The notes under the pieces were generated by a model, which was given only the letters and a program-made list of their open reading frames with translations, was not told where the DNA came from and did no database searches. A stretch of DNA of 64,000 bases, taken from positions 117,800 to 181,799 of the forward strand of contig NZ_PJIL01000010.1 of assembly GCF_002929335.1 (NCBI RefSeq), given 5' to 3'. Position numbers and translations under genes: made by a program. This DNA is from Arthrobacter sp. Y81. Its GTDB lineage: Bacteria > Actinomycetota > Actinomycetes > Actinomycetales > Micrococcaceae. Below are positions 25,764 through 34,658 of the stretch, piece after piece (position 1 is the first letter of the stretch; every line of letters begins with the position of its first letter).

Positions 25764-26811
25764 CTTCCTGTCCTGAGCATGGTGCCGCCACCGAATCCCG
25801 CACCACCAGGGGGCATGCCAAAACGGTGGGGTGGGCTGCGAAGGGCCCCAGATCAGTCTTGCCTTCAATGGCGTCAATGAGGTTTTCCGTGGCCCAGACG
25901 CCCATCTCGTAGTGCGGCAGTGCCACCGTGGTGAGGGCCGGATGGAGGTTCTCGGCGATGAGTTCCTGGTTGTCGAAGCCAACCACCGAGAGCTCGTCCG
26001 GAATCCTGAGGCCAAGTTCGCCGGCGGCCCGGTACAGGCCCATGGCCATGCGGTCGTTGTAGCAGAACACGGCCGTTGGCCGGTCCTCCGACTGCAGCAG
26101 GCGCACTGCCGCCTGGTAGCCACCGGGAACTTCGGAGTGCTCGGACTGGACCAGTCGGGAGTGGAACTCCAGGCCGGCATCCGCGAGGGTCTCTTTGAAG
26201 GCCCTGAGCCGGGAGTGCGTGGCGGGGACGTCATCGGTGTTGTTGATCATCCCGATCCTGGTGTGCCCGGCGTCGATCAGGGTCTGGACCGCCGCGCGCG
26301 CCCCACCCTCCTCATCAGGGATCACCGACGGGACGGTGTGGCCCACGTCCTCGGAATCGACCAGAACGGACGGAAGCCCGGCCAGGCTTTTCGGCACGCT
26401 GAACCGGCGGTGGTACATCGTGGCGTACAGGATGCCGTCGACCTGGCGGTCCAGCAATGCGGCAACATCGTTCTCCCTTGAATCCGCCGATCCGGTGCTG
26501 GTGGAGTTGATGATCATGATGTTGTAGCCGCGGCGCTTGGCGGTTTCTTCCGAGCCCAGGATGATCCTGCCGGCGTGCGGAGTAGTGGCGATTTCCTCGC
26601 TGATGAACCCGATCATCCCGGAGCGCTGGGTCCGCAGCGCCTGCGCCAGCCGGTTCGGGCCGTACCCGAGCCGGCGGGCAGCCTCGTGGACCCGTTCCCG
26701 GGTTTCAGCCCCCACCCGCGCGTAGGCAACATGGTTAAGGACGTGGGAGACGGTGGTGACGGACACGCCGGCCGCGGCTGCTACGTCCTTGATTCCCACT
26801 GACTTGCTCAT
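25747..26811 (-). CDS. LacI-family regulator of the fructan locus (copy 1)
   Basis: A 354-residue LacI repressor. The HTH (about 5-28, IKDVAAAAGVSVTTVSHVLN) and hinge are followed by a periplasmic-binding-protein-like sugar domain (about 65-340). Its HTH is almost identical to that of the LacI at 36123-37217, so the two should recognise the same operator. It is downstream of the secreted GH32 gene on the same strand. Candidate operators are in the divergent gap at 31204-31248 and 31359-31375. The inducer is presumably a fructo-oligosaccharide or difructose anhydride (inference). Confidence 0.93.
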   Translation of the reverse strand: MSKSVGIKDVAAAAGVSVTTVSHVLNHVAYARVGAETRERVHEAARRLGYGPNRLAQALRTQRSGMIGFISEEIATTPHAGRIILGSEETAKRRGYNIMIINSTSTGSADSRENDVAALLDRQVDGILYATMYHRRFSVPKSLAGLPSVLVDSEDVGHTVPSVIPDEEGGARAAVQTLIDAGHTRIGMINNTDDVPATHSRLRAFKETLADAGLEFHSRLVQSEHSEVPGGYQAAVRLLQSEDRPTAVFCYNDRMAMGLYRAAGELGLRIPDELSVVGFDNQELIAENLHPALTTVALPHYEMGVWATENLIDAIEGKTDLGPFAAHPTVLACPLVVRDSVAAPCSGQEVTPSA

Positions 26812-26869
26812 GCGTCTCCCACGTCCTTATGTTGTTGCTGATTCTACGTGCGGCTCACACGGGCCGCGG

Positions 26870-29461
26870 TCAGCCTCCCCACATGGCCCGGTTCAGGGGA
26901 GTCACCGTCATGCTTTCGAGCCGTGCGGTTCCGCCTTCGGAGAAGACCGAGATGTTGGTCGCGCCAGCGTCCGGAAAGACCTGGTCCGTGATGGTCGTCA
27001 GGCCGTCCTGGGCGAAGAGTTCCACGGATGCACGGTCCACATACAGGCGCAGGCGGAGCCGGCCATTGATCAACTCGACCCGCGGGTCGTCTACTGAACT
27101 GAAGGCTGGATGAAACCCCTCGTTGCCGGAGCTGGTCCTGTCGATGGAGAGCCGTTTCGTGGACGGAGCGTAGCCGATCCGGGTGGCTTCGGTTCCGTTG
27201 CCAAGGACCTTCAGGCCAAACGACGACGCCGTGCCGGGGGAGAACTCGGCATCAATCTGCACCACGTCCCCTGTGACCGGAAGCGTGGTGGTTCCCGGCA
27301 CGATGTCCTGGGCCGGCGCCGTGTACGTGGCTGCCGTGTTCTTCAACGCATCGGCCTGGGACACCACCTGCTGCCGCAGCCGCGGGCCCATGGACGTTTG
27401 GGTCAGTACGACTTCACGCGGCAAGGCCATCGTTCCCCGCCAGGTGGTGGTTGGGGTGTCCTGGCCGTAGTCCCAGTTGTTCATCCAGCCCACCATGATG
27501 CGCTTGCCGCCGGGAGCGTTGTTGAAGGACACCGTGGCGTAGTAGTCCCTACCCCAGTCCAGCCAGTCGTGCTGCTCGAGGTGGGAGGCGTCCGAGGAAA
27601 CAAACTCATCCGCCAGGAGGTGTCCCCAGCCGCCGCGGTTGTTGTCCACGATCCTGATGGTGGCCTGGCTGCCCTTGTAGGCGCTGACGTCCCAGGCTTT
27701 CCACTCCAGATGTTCGGAGTCGTTGCCGGTGGCGGTCCGGACGGTCTGGCCGTTCACCACCAGGTTCACCGTGGTTTCGTTGCTCCGGGGCTTCGCCTGC
27801 TCCGAACCCAGCACCATGTGGTCAACCGTCAGGTGGCCCCATGGCCCGGTTGCGTTGTCCACAACCCGGATGCGCGCGATCTGGCCGTACCAAGGGGACA
27901 CGTCCCAGTTCTGCCAGTTCAGATCGCCTGAATTCGTTCCGGTTGCGGTACGCACCGGCACGCCGCCCACCAGCAGTTCGACCTGGAGCTGACCGTCAGT
28001 GCGTTGGCCACCGCCAAGAAGGAAGCCGATATTGGTGTTGGTGAGGTAGAACTCCGGGGACGTTATGGTGCCCACATTGTTGTCCTGATTCGGTCCCCCT
28101 TCGAAGGTGTTGATCCGTTTTCCGATGGCGAATTCACCGCCCGACGTCGAGGGGTTGACTGCCGCCTGAAAGTCGCCGGCGAGCTGCCAGCCGGCTTGGG
28201 TGAGCGTTCCGGGGTAGTCGAAGCCGTCGAACAGCAGATAGCCCGGAGGGGCCTGGTTTCCCGACTGGTTGCCGGGTTCCTGCGGGTGCTTTCCGCCGCC
28301 GGCAAGGAAGTTGAGGTAGTCCTTGTCCACCGTGAAAGGTGCTGATTCCATGGTGCCAACCGGGTTGTCGCCGCCGTGGAAGCTGTTCAGCAGCCCGCCT
28401 CCGATGTTGCCTGTGACCGCCATTTGTCCTGAAAGACTCCCGGGGGCGGGGGCGCTTCCCCAGGGGCCGGAACTGTTCGACGGATCGTTCTGGACGTTCC
28501 AGCCGCTGTAGTTGCCGCCGTTGAAGCCGGCATGGACGTTGCCGGGTGGAAGCTGGTCGGCGGGATCGATGTTGTCGGCGGTGAACGTTGTGCCGTTGAA
28601 GGTTCCGACGAAGTATTGTCCGCCGCTGCCGCCGGCGACGGCTCCGGGGTTGATGTTCACGGCGAGGACCCACTTGACGTTATTAGGGTCTCCGTCGACG
28701 GCAAGGGGGAACAGATCCGGGCATTCCCACTGCCCGCCCGTCGCATTTGCCGGACCGAAGCCGTCCAGATAGTTCCATTGCAACAGGTCGTTGCTCTTGT
28801 AGAAGAGGACCCGGTGCTCGTCTGCTTCAACGGCGGCCATCACCCAGTAGTCCGGACCGGTCGGGTTGTCGTACCAGAAGACCTTGGGGTCGCGGAAGCT
28901 GGAGGTGTTCCTGTTGAGGACCGGGTTGTTGCCGTACTTGGTCCAGGTCTGCCCGTCGTCGGTGCTGAACGCCAGTGACTGCGCTTGTTTGCCGGCGAGG
29001 CTGGGGTGCGCGGCAGTGTAATTGCTCGTGTAGGTGGCCACCAGTGGCGGATTCTGGAGAGTCCCCAGTCCGCTGGTGTTCTGGGTGTCCACCACTACCG
29101 ACCCCGAGAAGATTTCCTCGATGACCTGGCCGGATCCGTTGAACCCCCGCGGAATAGCGAGCGGCTGTTCCTCCCAGTGGATCAGGTCGGTGGAGGAAGC
29201 GTGGCCCCAGCTCATGTCCCCCCAGCGTGTCCCGTTGGGGTTGTACTGGTAATACATGTGGTATTTTCCGTTGTGGTAGACGAGCCCGTTGGGGTCGTTC
29301 ATCCAGTTCGCTTCCGGCGTGTAGTGCACGTACGGCCGGTATTGCTGGGTGGCCGGGTCCGGGTCGGTGGCCTGGGCGGTACTGGCGGCAACGGTGAATG
29401 AGGCGGCGGTGAGTGCCAGGGCCGCCCCGATCGACATTAAGGCTTTGATGCGATTTGTCAT
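26870..29461 (-). CDS. Secreted GH32 fructan hydrolase with a nested insertion
   Basis: A large extracellular beta-fructosidase (863 residues) predicted to release fructose from levan or inulin. A Sec-type signal (about 1-31, ends STAQA) is followed by the GH32 propeller with nucleophile D56 (WMNDPNG), D191 (FRDP) and acid/base E246 (WECPDLF). Residues about 302-628 (about 325) interrupt the catalytic domain; the companion GH32 at 37354-38889 lacks them. The GH32 core resumes at DWLDWGRDYY and ends with the C-terminal beta-sandwich. The insertion contains two related modules, one apparently nested in the other. A hairpin separates it from the upstream fructotransferase gene. Confidence 0.93.
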   Translation of the reverse strand: MTNRIKALMSIGAALALTAASFTVAASTAQATDPDPATQQYRPYVHYTPEANWMNDPNGLVYHNGKYHMYYQYNPNGTRWGDMSWGHASSTDLIHWEEQPLAIPRGFNGSGQVIEEIFSGSVVVDTQNTSGLGTLQNPPLVATYTSNYTAAHPSLAGKQAQSLAFSTDDGQTWTKYGNNPVLNRNTSSFRDPKVFWYDNPTGPDYWVMAAVEADEHRVLFYKSNDLLQWNYLDGFGPANATGGQWECPDLFPLAVDGDPNNVKWVLAVNINPGAVAGGSGGQYFVGTFNGTTFTADNIDPADQLPPGNVHAGFNGGNYSGWNVQNDPSNSSGPWGSAPAPGSLSGQMAVTGNIGGGLLNSFHGGDNPVGTMESAPFTVDKDYLNFLAGGGKHPQEPGNQSGNQAPPGYLLFDGFDYPGTLTQAGWQLAGDFQAAVNPSTSGGEFAIGKRINTFEGGPNQDNNVGTITSPEFYLTNTNIGFLLGGGQRTDGQLQVELLVGGVPVRTATGTNSGDLNWQNWDVSPWYGQIARIRVVDNATGPWGHLTVDHMVLGSEQAKPRSNETTVNLVVNGQTVRTATGNDSEHLEWKAWDVSAYKGSQATIRIVDNNRGGWGHLLADEFVSSDASHLEQHDWLDWGRDYYATVSFNNAPGGKRIMVGWMNNWDYGQDTPTTTWRGTMALPREVVLTQTSMGPRLRQQVVSQADALKNTAATYTAPAQDIVPGTTTLPVTGDVVQIDAEFSPGTASSFGLKVLGNGTEATRIGYAPSTKRLSIDRTSSGNEGFHPAFSSVDDPRVELINGRLRLRLYVDRASVELFAQDGLTTITDQVFPDAGATNISVFSEGGTARLESMTVTPLNRAMWGG

Positions 29462-29500
29462 CTTTGACAGACCTTTCGTCTAAGGCTTGCGTTGCAGTAC

Positions 29501-29542
29501 GACGACGGCGGACCCACCCTTGGGGCGGTGTCCGCCGTCGTC
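29501..29542. terminator. Strong hairpin between the GH91 and GH32 genes
   Basis: GACGACGGCGGA (29501-29512) pairs with TCCGCCGTCGTC (29531-29542) around a loop that can extend the stem. A T-tract (29544-29548) follows on the plus strand, but on the minus strand, where both neighbouring genes lie, there is none. It may partly terminate or stabilise the fructotransferase mRNA. Confidence 0.55.
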
Positions 29543-29560
29543 CTTTTTCATGCCGTGCGG

Positions 29561-30766
29561 TTACGGCGTGGGCCTGAACGCGTAGTTGGACGCGTACCGC
29601 ACCACCTGGTTGCTATCGCCGCTGTCCAGCACCTTCGACCCGGAAGTTGATGCGTCCAGCACAACGGTATGCACCGTGATGGCTGACACCGTGTTGTTGG
29701 TGGCGATGTAGTTGTTGTTGCCGGAAGCCACCAGGATGATGGTGGGCGTCTGCCCTGACGGTGTGACGGACCCGGAGGCCACGTCGAAGCTGAAGTGGTT
29801 TCCCGTGACGGTGTTGTTGCTGCCCGCGATGTGCACCAGTCCGAAGAGATCGTCCAGCCCGTTGGTGTAGGGCTTAAGAGGATCGAAGGGTTCCATCTGG
29901 CGCAGGAAATGGTTGGCCCCCACAAGGTTTTCCGTGCAGCTTCCTTCAAAATTCACCATGCCGGGGTAGAACGCATGGAAACGGTTGGACGTGATGGAGG
30001 AACGCGTGCAGTCCTTGAAGTGCACGCTGCTCTTGCCCCTCGGGAAGACGTTGTTGCCCGTGACCAGCAGGCCCATGTGCCCCTCGGCGAAGATCGAGAA
30101 TCCCACGTAGCCGGCCCCAATGAGGTTGTCCGTGACCTTCGAGGCCTGGCCCGATCCGGCCAGCTCCACGCATGATCCGCATTCGGCCAGGAAGTTGCCG
30201 CTGACGCTCAGGGCGTCCGCATCCCTCACCACGAGGCCATGCTCGAGATACACCATTCCCATGCCTTCGACCCGGCAGGAATCGTTGGCAGAATCGAAGC
30301 GGATGCCTGTTTTGCCGTTGGTGTAGTCGTTCTCGTTGGACCCGAAGGACACTCCGTCGAGGCAGAAGTTTTCGAATACCACCGAGCTGAGCCGTGGATC
30401 CCCGGCGCGGTAGACCCGGAAGGCGTCGGTGTTCCCGTCGGTGTTTTCCACCCGTACGCGGCTGCCGCCGGGATTGATCTCGTGCCAGCCTGAGGTGCTG
30501 CCGGCGTTGTAGCGGATGCTCAGGGAGGTGAAGCCGTGGCCCGAGCCGCGGATGGTCAGGAAGCTGATGTCCACGTTGACGCGGGTTTTGAGGGAGTAGT
30601 CTCCCGGCGGGATGTAGATGACGGCGCCGGGCTTGGACGCCTGGCTGGTCTGCTGGCTCTTGATGTCAGCGATGATGCTGTTCATGATGAGCCCGATGTC
30701 GTTGTACGGGGTAGCGGACGGATTCCCTGGCACGCTCCAGGTGGTGACGTCGTAGACGGTGGTCAA
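29561..30766 (-). CDS. ift: Inulin fructotransferase (GH91, difructose-anhydride-forming), lacking an in-frame signal
   Basis: Predicted to cleave inulin end units into a difructose anhydride (DFA I or III). The 401-residue beta-helix protein matches the GH91 family in MNSIIADIKS, IPPGDYSLKTRVNVD, GSGHGF, the NGKTGI segment and the SKVLDSG...FRPTP ending. An Asp/Glu pair 11 residues apart (D184, E195 in ADAL ... LAECG) corresponds to the catalytic pair reported for the family. The start is TTG 30766 with GAGGAG upstream; a TGA at 30779-30781 blocks extension. No secretion signal is present, but a Tat-signal ORF lies 112 bp upstream. DFA I or III cannot be decided. Confidence 0.88.
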   Translation of the reverse strand: MTTVYDVTTWSVPGNPSATPYNDIGLIMNSIIADIKSQQTSQASKPGAVIYIPPGDYSLKTRVNVDISFLTIRGSGHGFTSLSIRYNAGSTSGWHEINPGGSRVRVENTDGNTDAFRVYRAGDPRLSSVVFENFCLDGVSFGSNENDYTNGKTGIRFDSANDSCRVEGMGMVYLEHGLVVRDADALSVSGNFLAECGSCVELAGSGQASKVTDNLIGAGYVGFSIFAEGHMGLLVTGNNVFPRGKSSVHFKDCTRSSITSNRFHAFYPGMVNFEGSCTENLVGANHFLRQMEPFDPLKPYTNGLDDLFGLVHIAGSNNTVTGNHFSFDVASGSVTPSGQTPTIILVASGNNNYIATNNTVSAITVHTVVLDASTSGSKVLDSGDSNQVVRYASNYAFRPTP

Positions 30767-30878
30767 AGCTGGTTCTCCTCACATCGTTGGGGGACTGAAC
30801 ATTGGTGCTTTCGGTGCTGGGCCCACGCTGCCCGGGTTCCCTGGCCGAGCGTCAGCGAGGTCAGGGAGGCAGTGGGGA

Positions 30879-31073
30879 CTAGAGGACGCCGATCAGGTGG
30901 CGGTGTCCCGACGGCGGTAGTCCGGCCTCGGCCGTTTCTGCCACCTGAGCGGGTGCTGCGGCTGCAGCACTGCCGGTGGCTGCCAAGGTGAAGGCAGCGC
31001 CTGCCACTGCTGCCGACGCCGTGAGGGCGCGCAGCACGCTCCGGCGGCTGATGATGTCCGGGATGGGTTTCAT
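30879..31073 (-). CDS. Orphan Tat signal peptide ORF upstream of ift
   Basis: A 64-residue ORF encoding a classic twin-arginine signal: SRRSVLRALTASAAVAG, then a long hydrophobic Ala-rich stretch and an AAAAAPAQ cleavage-like region, ending at TAG with GHRHLIGVL. A good GGAGAA precedes the ATG. Characterised inulin fructotransferases carry such a signal fused in frame. Here 112 bp with stops in the ift frame separates them. It may be the severed leader of that enzyme, a remnant of another secreted protein, or a separately made peptide. The 112-bp gap has no recognisable gene. Confidence 0.6.
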   Translation of the reverse strand: MKPIPDIISRRSVLRALTASAAVAGAAFTLAATGSAAAAAPAQVAETAEAGLPPSGHRHLIGVL

Positions 31074-31203
31074 ACGTTCTCCTTTGAATGGGGTCCCCGG
31101 CTGAGCCGTACGACAGTTTGGGAAGGGGTTCGAACGTTAAGAGCGGTTTGCCGGCGGACGGGAAGGTGCGCCGTCAGGCGGGATGCGGAGGCACACGGCC
31201 GAT

Positions 31204-31248
31204 GCCAAAACTTGCCAAATCAGCCAAAATATGCCAAAACGGTTTGTC
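31204..31248. promoter_or_regulatory. Four helically phased GCCAAA repeats (candidate operator cluster)
   Basis: GCCAAA starts at 31204, 31214, 31223 and 31233: spacings 10, 9 and 10 bp, about one helix turn, so all copies face the same side of DNA. The last copy continues as GCCAAAACGGTTTGTC, a partial palindrome around ACGG like LacI operators. It lies in the 355-bp gap between the divergent ift and ABC transporter operons. The gap otherwise holds promoter-like AT-rich stretches but no gene. Confidence 0.6.
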
Positions 31249-31358
31249 TACCTGCGCCGCTGACTCTAGGGCCGCGCTGGCCCGCACGTCAAGGCCCAAA
31301 ATATTTCGCGTTGTGACGCTTGACACCCTTCCTCCGGCGCCCATAAAGTGATGCCAAG

Positions 31359-31375
31359 TCGTTTTGGCAAAACGA
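31359..31375. promoter_or_regulatory. Inverted repeat near the ABC operon promoter (candidate LacI operator)
   Basis: TCGTTTT, GGC, AAAACGA: perfect 7-bp arms, preceded by GCCAA at 31353-31357, the half-site of the phased cluster. It lies 54-70 bp upstream of the substrate-binding protein start (31429). The shared GCCAAA/AAAACG elements suggest the same regulator acts at both clusters. Confidence 0.65.
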
Positions 31376-31428
31376 TTCTCCACCCCTAAACACTCTTGCC
31401 ATCCCGTTCCGAGAGAAAGTCGACAGCG

Positions 31429-32706
31429 ATGTCCACTCGAAAGACCATCTCCAGGCTCGCCTCCATCAGCGGCCTTTGCACCGCAGTCGCCCTTGTGGCC
31501 ACCGGGTGCGGTGCAGGGGGCCCGGCGTCATCCGGTAGCGCCGCAAGCTCCGTCAACGTCCTCGTCGAAGCCGGCGGGCACGCCGAGCTTGCCGGCGTTG
31601 CTGAGGCCTGCAAAAAGGACACCGGCCTCGACGTCAATTTCGTCGAATTGCCCTACGACGGCCTGTTCAACAGGCTTTCCAGCGAACTCTCCTCCGGCAC
31701 CGTCTCCTTCGACGTTGCCGCCCTGGACTCCGTGTGGCTCCCCAGCTTCAAGGACGCAGTCCAGCCCATCGACGAGCTGTTCACAGATGAGGCCAAGAAG
31801 GACATCTTCCCCGCGCTGGTCAAGGAAGCAAACATCGATGGCCACTTCATCGGCATGCCCGCCTGGACCAATGCCGAAATCATCCTGTACCGGAAGGACC
31901 TCTTCGAGGACGCCAAAAATAAGGCCGACTTCAAGGCAAAGTACGGTTACGAACTGGCAGCCCCCACCACCTGGAAGCAGTACCAGGACATCTCTGAATT
32001 CTTCACCAAGGACGGCATGTACGGCACGGACGTGAAGGGCGCCGTCGAAACCGAATGGTTGGCCCACGTTCTCCAGGCTGGGTCTCCGATGGTTCTGGAC
32101 GACAAGAACAACGTCGTGGTCGACAACGCGGCCCACAAGGAAGCTCTCGACTTCTATACGAGCCTTGTGAAGTCCGCACCGTCCGGAGCCGCGCAGGTTG
32201 ACTGGGCCGCCGCGCAGAACCTGTTCAACCAGGGCAAGACCGCGATGACCAAGTTCTGGGCCCACGCCTACCGACAGATTCCCACCGACGCCGCTGTCTA
32301 CGGCAAGGTGGGCGCGGCGCCCATGATCGGCGGATCCGCCGGCGTTGCCGGTGTCCCGGGGCCGTGGTACCTCTCCGTCCCCAAGGCGACGAAGAACGCA
32401 GACGCCGCCAAGAAGTTCATCAAGTGCGCCTACGACCACAACGATCTGGGTATCGAGTCCACGCTGGGCCTCGCCGCCCGCATCTCGGCCTTCGAGAAGT
32501 ACCAGGACAAGCCCGGTTATGAGAGCTTCGGGCCACTGATCGAGACGCTCAACGGCAAAGCCACGGCAACCCGCCCGGCAACGGCGAAATGGCAGCAGAT
32601 CGTGGACACCGTGCTTGTTCCGACCCTGCAGAAGGCAGTGGCCGGCGGGGACAGCGCGTCCCTCCTGGCTGAGGCCAAGACCAAGATCGAGGCCCTCGTC
32701 AAGTAA
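31429..32706 (+). CDS. Sugar ABC transporter substrate-binding lipoprotein
   Basis: A 425-residue extracellular sugar-binding protein. The N terminus has a Lys/Arg-rich leader and a lipobox VATGC (Cys about 28), then a type-1 extracellular solute-binding domain (EAGGHAELAGVAEACKKDTGLDVNFVELPYDGLFNRL...). ATG 31429 was chosen because it gives a normal signal peptide with GAGAGAAAG upstream; the frame is open from 31396. It is the first gene of the importer operon, and with GH91/GH32 neighbours its substrate is probably a difructose anhydride or fructo-oligosaccharide (inference). Confidence 0.92.
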   Translation: MSTRKTISRLASISGLCTAVALVATGCGAGGPASSGSAASSVNVLVEAGGHAELAGVAEACKKDTGLDVNFVELPYDGLFNRLSSELSSGTVSFDVAALDSVWLPSFKDAVQPIDELFTDEAKKDIFPALVKEANIDGHFIGMPAWTNAEIILYRKDLFEDAKNKADFKAKYGYELAAPTTWKQYQDISEFFTKDGMYGTDVKGAVETEWLAHVLQAGSPMVLDDKNNVVVDNAAHKEALDFYTSLVKSAPSGAAQVDWAAAQNLFNQGKTAMTKFWAHAYRQIPTDAAVYGKVGAAPMIGGSAGVAGVPGPWYLSVPKATKNADAAKKFIKCAYDHNDLGIESTLGLAARISAFEKYQDKPGYESFGPLIETLNGKATATRPATAKWQQIVDTVLVPTLQKAVAGGDSASLLAEAKTKIEALVK

Positions 32707-32790
32707 GACTTCGCGGCTGGCACCGCCTGATGCTGCACTGACAGCAGAAGGGGGTGCCGGCCGCGGACCCAACCAGCGGAAGAGAACCCC

Positions 32791-33678
32791 GTGCGTATCA
32801 CTGATCGCCGCTTCGCCCTCTATTTGATGACCCCGGCAGCGTTGTTCCTCGCAGTATTCGTTGCCTACCCCCTGTTCAGGCTCGTGGCCGACAGTTTCTT
32901 CAGGATTTCCCCCGTCCTCGGCGGTCCCCGCGACTTCGTGGGCCTGGACAACTACGTCCGTGCCTTCGCCTCCGAGGCCTTCATGGGTGCGGGCTGGCGG
33001 ACCCTCGCCTACACCCTGGTGGTGGTGACACTCGAGTTCGCCCTCGGTCTGGGCATGGCGCTGCTGTTCACCACGCTCGGCCGGAAGTCCCAGGTCTGGC
33101 GAACCGCCTTCCTATACCCGCTCATGATCGCCCCGATCGTCGCCGGCCTGCTGTGGAAGTTCCTGATGATCGACAACTTCGGTCTCATCGGCACCCTCCT
33201 TCACCAGGCAGGCATCCTCTCCGACCCGAACCAGATCGGCTGGTTGTCGAATCCGGACATCGTCCTGTTCTCCGTTGCGATCCCCGACATCTGGCTGACC
33301 ACCTCGTTCATGTGCCTGGTGCTGTTCGCCGGCCTCCAGAACATTCCGGGCGACCTGATCGAAGCGGCCCGGCTGGACGGGGCACGCGCACCGGCCATGC
33401 TGTTCCGGATTATCCTGCCCCTGCTCCGGCCTGTCATCGCTGTTGCGCTGGTGGTCCGCGGCATCGACGCAGCCCGCGCCTTCGACACCATCCTGATCCA
33501 GACCAACGGCGGGCCCCAGTCCGCCTCCGAAACCATGAGCCTGCTGATCTACCGGACCATGATCCGCTTCGGCGATCCCGGACTGGCAAGTGCCATGGGA
33601 ACCATCTACCTGCTGGCCATGCTTGGCATTGCGTTCTTCGCCGTGGCCACCATCTGGCGGCCAGGAAAGGACAGCTGA
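32791..33678 (+). CDS. Sugar ABC transporter permease (MalF-like)
   Basis: A 295-residue permease with six membrane segments. The EAA loop is visible as IPGDLIEAARLDGARAPAMLFRIILPLL (about residues 185-212), typical of sugar importers. GTG start, 84 bp after the binding protein. The stop overlaps the second permease start (TGATG). No ATP-binding subunit is encoded nearby, so the importer probably uses a shared MsmK/MsiK-type ATPase elsewhere (inference). Confidence 0.93.
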   Translation: MRITDRRFALYLMTPAALFLAVFVAYPLFRLVADSFFRISPVLGGPRDFVGLDNYVRAFASEAFMGAGWRTLAYTLVVVTLEFALGLGMALLFTTLGRKSQVWRTAFLYPLMIAPIVAGLLWKFLMIDNFGLIGTLLHQAGILSDPNQIGWLSNPDIVLFSVAIPDIWLTTSFMCLVLFAGLQNIPGDLIEAARLDGARAPAMLFRIILPLLRPVIAVALVVRGIDAARAFDTILIQTNGGPQSASETMSLLIYRTMIRFGDPGLASAMGTIYLLAMLGIAFFAVATIWRPGKDS

Positions 33679-34631
33679 TGCGCGTTGCAGAAAAAATTAA
33701 GCACGACGGCGGGATGCCGGCTGCAGTGCCTGCCCAGCCTTCTGCGGAGGCGTCCGTGCCGGCCGGCATGCGCCGGCGTCGGGCCGTGAACCGCGAAGGA
33801 CTGGAGGCCGGCAAACGCAGCACGCGCACCATCCTGTGGATCCTGCTCGCAGCCTCGTTGGTGCTGTACGGGTTCCCGTTCCTGTACCTGCTGCTCACAT
33901 CCTTCAAGCCCCCCATCGACACCATCGCCGTGCCGCCCACCATCCTGCCCAAGGAATGGACGCTGGTGAACTACGTCAATGCGCTGGGCCGCAGCGGCGT
34001 GGTGGCCTCCATCATCAACAGCACCCAGACGGCCATCATCAGCACGCTGCTGTCGCTGCTCCTGGCCGTTCCTGCGGCCTACGGCATCACGCGGTACAAG
34101 ACCGCCAGCGGAAGGGTGTTCATCATGGCCGCGCTGGTCACCCGCATGGTGCCGCCGGTGGCCATCGGCATCCCGCTTGCTTCCATGATGGCCTCGGCCG
34201 GGCTTGCCGATACTCCGATTGCCCTGTCCATCGCCCACACCACCATTTCACTTCCCTTGTCCATCTGGCTGATGGCCAGCTTCTTCGAAGCTGTTCCACA
34301 GGACTTGGAGGAGGCAGCGACAGTGGACGGCTGCAGTAGGCTGGGCGCCCTGTGGCGGGTGGTGATCCCTGTGGTCTCCGGCGGCATCGCCGTCACCGCG
34401 ATCTTCGCCTTCCTGGCCTCCTGGAACGAGTTCCTCTTCGCCCTCCTCATGACGGCGATCCGCTCCCAGACCACTCCCGTGGTCATCGCGAATTTCCAGA
34501 CCCAGTTCGGCCTCGACTGGGGATCCATGACGGCACTGGCTGCCGTCTACTCGATCCCGGTCATCCTCCTCACGCTTCTCCTGCAGCGCAAGATCGTCGC
34601 AGGCATGACGCTCGGCGCCGTCAAGGGCTGA
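33678..34631 (+). CDS. Sugar ABC transporter permease (MalG-like)
   Basis: A permease of about 317 residues with six membrane segments after a hydrophilic, basic N terminus of about 50 residues. The EAA loop reads VPQDLEEAATVDGCSRLGALWRVVIP. ATG 33678 was chosen because it overlaps the preceding stop by 1 bp and gives a normal MalG length; the frame is open further upstream but inside the other permease. It pairs with MalF-like 32791-33678. The GH91 gene follows 27 bp downstream. Confidence 0.93.
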   Translation: MRVAEKIKHDGGMPAAVPAQPSAEASVPAGMRRRRAVNREGLEAGKRSTRTILWILLAASLVLYGFPFLYLLLTSFKPPIDTIAVPPTILPKEWTLVNYVNALGRSGVVASIINSTQTAIISTLLSLLLAVPAAYGITRYKTASGRVFIMAALVTRMVPPVAIGIPLASMMASAGLADTPIALSIAHTTISLPLSIWLMASFFEAVPQDLEEAATVDGCSRLGALWRVVIPVVSGGIAVTAIFAFLASWNEFLFALLMTAIRSQTTPVVIANFQTQFGLDWGSMTALAAVYSIPVILLTLLLQRKIVAGMTLGAVKG

Positions 34632-34658
34632 GAAACCACAGCACAAAGGGAAGAACCT

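Noticed and set aside
31528..32772. 414-codon minus-strand frame opposite the sugar-binding protein
   Set aside because: Shadow; the plus-strand protein has a lipobox and a solute-binding domain.
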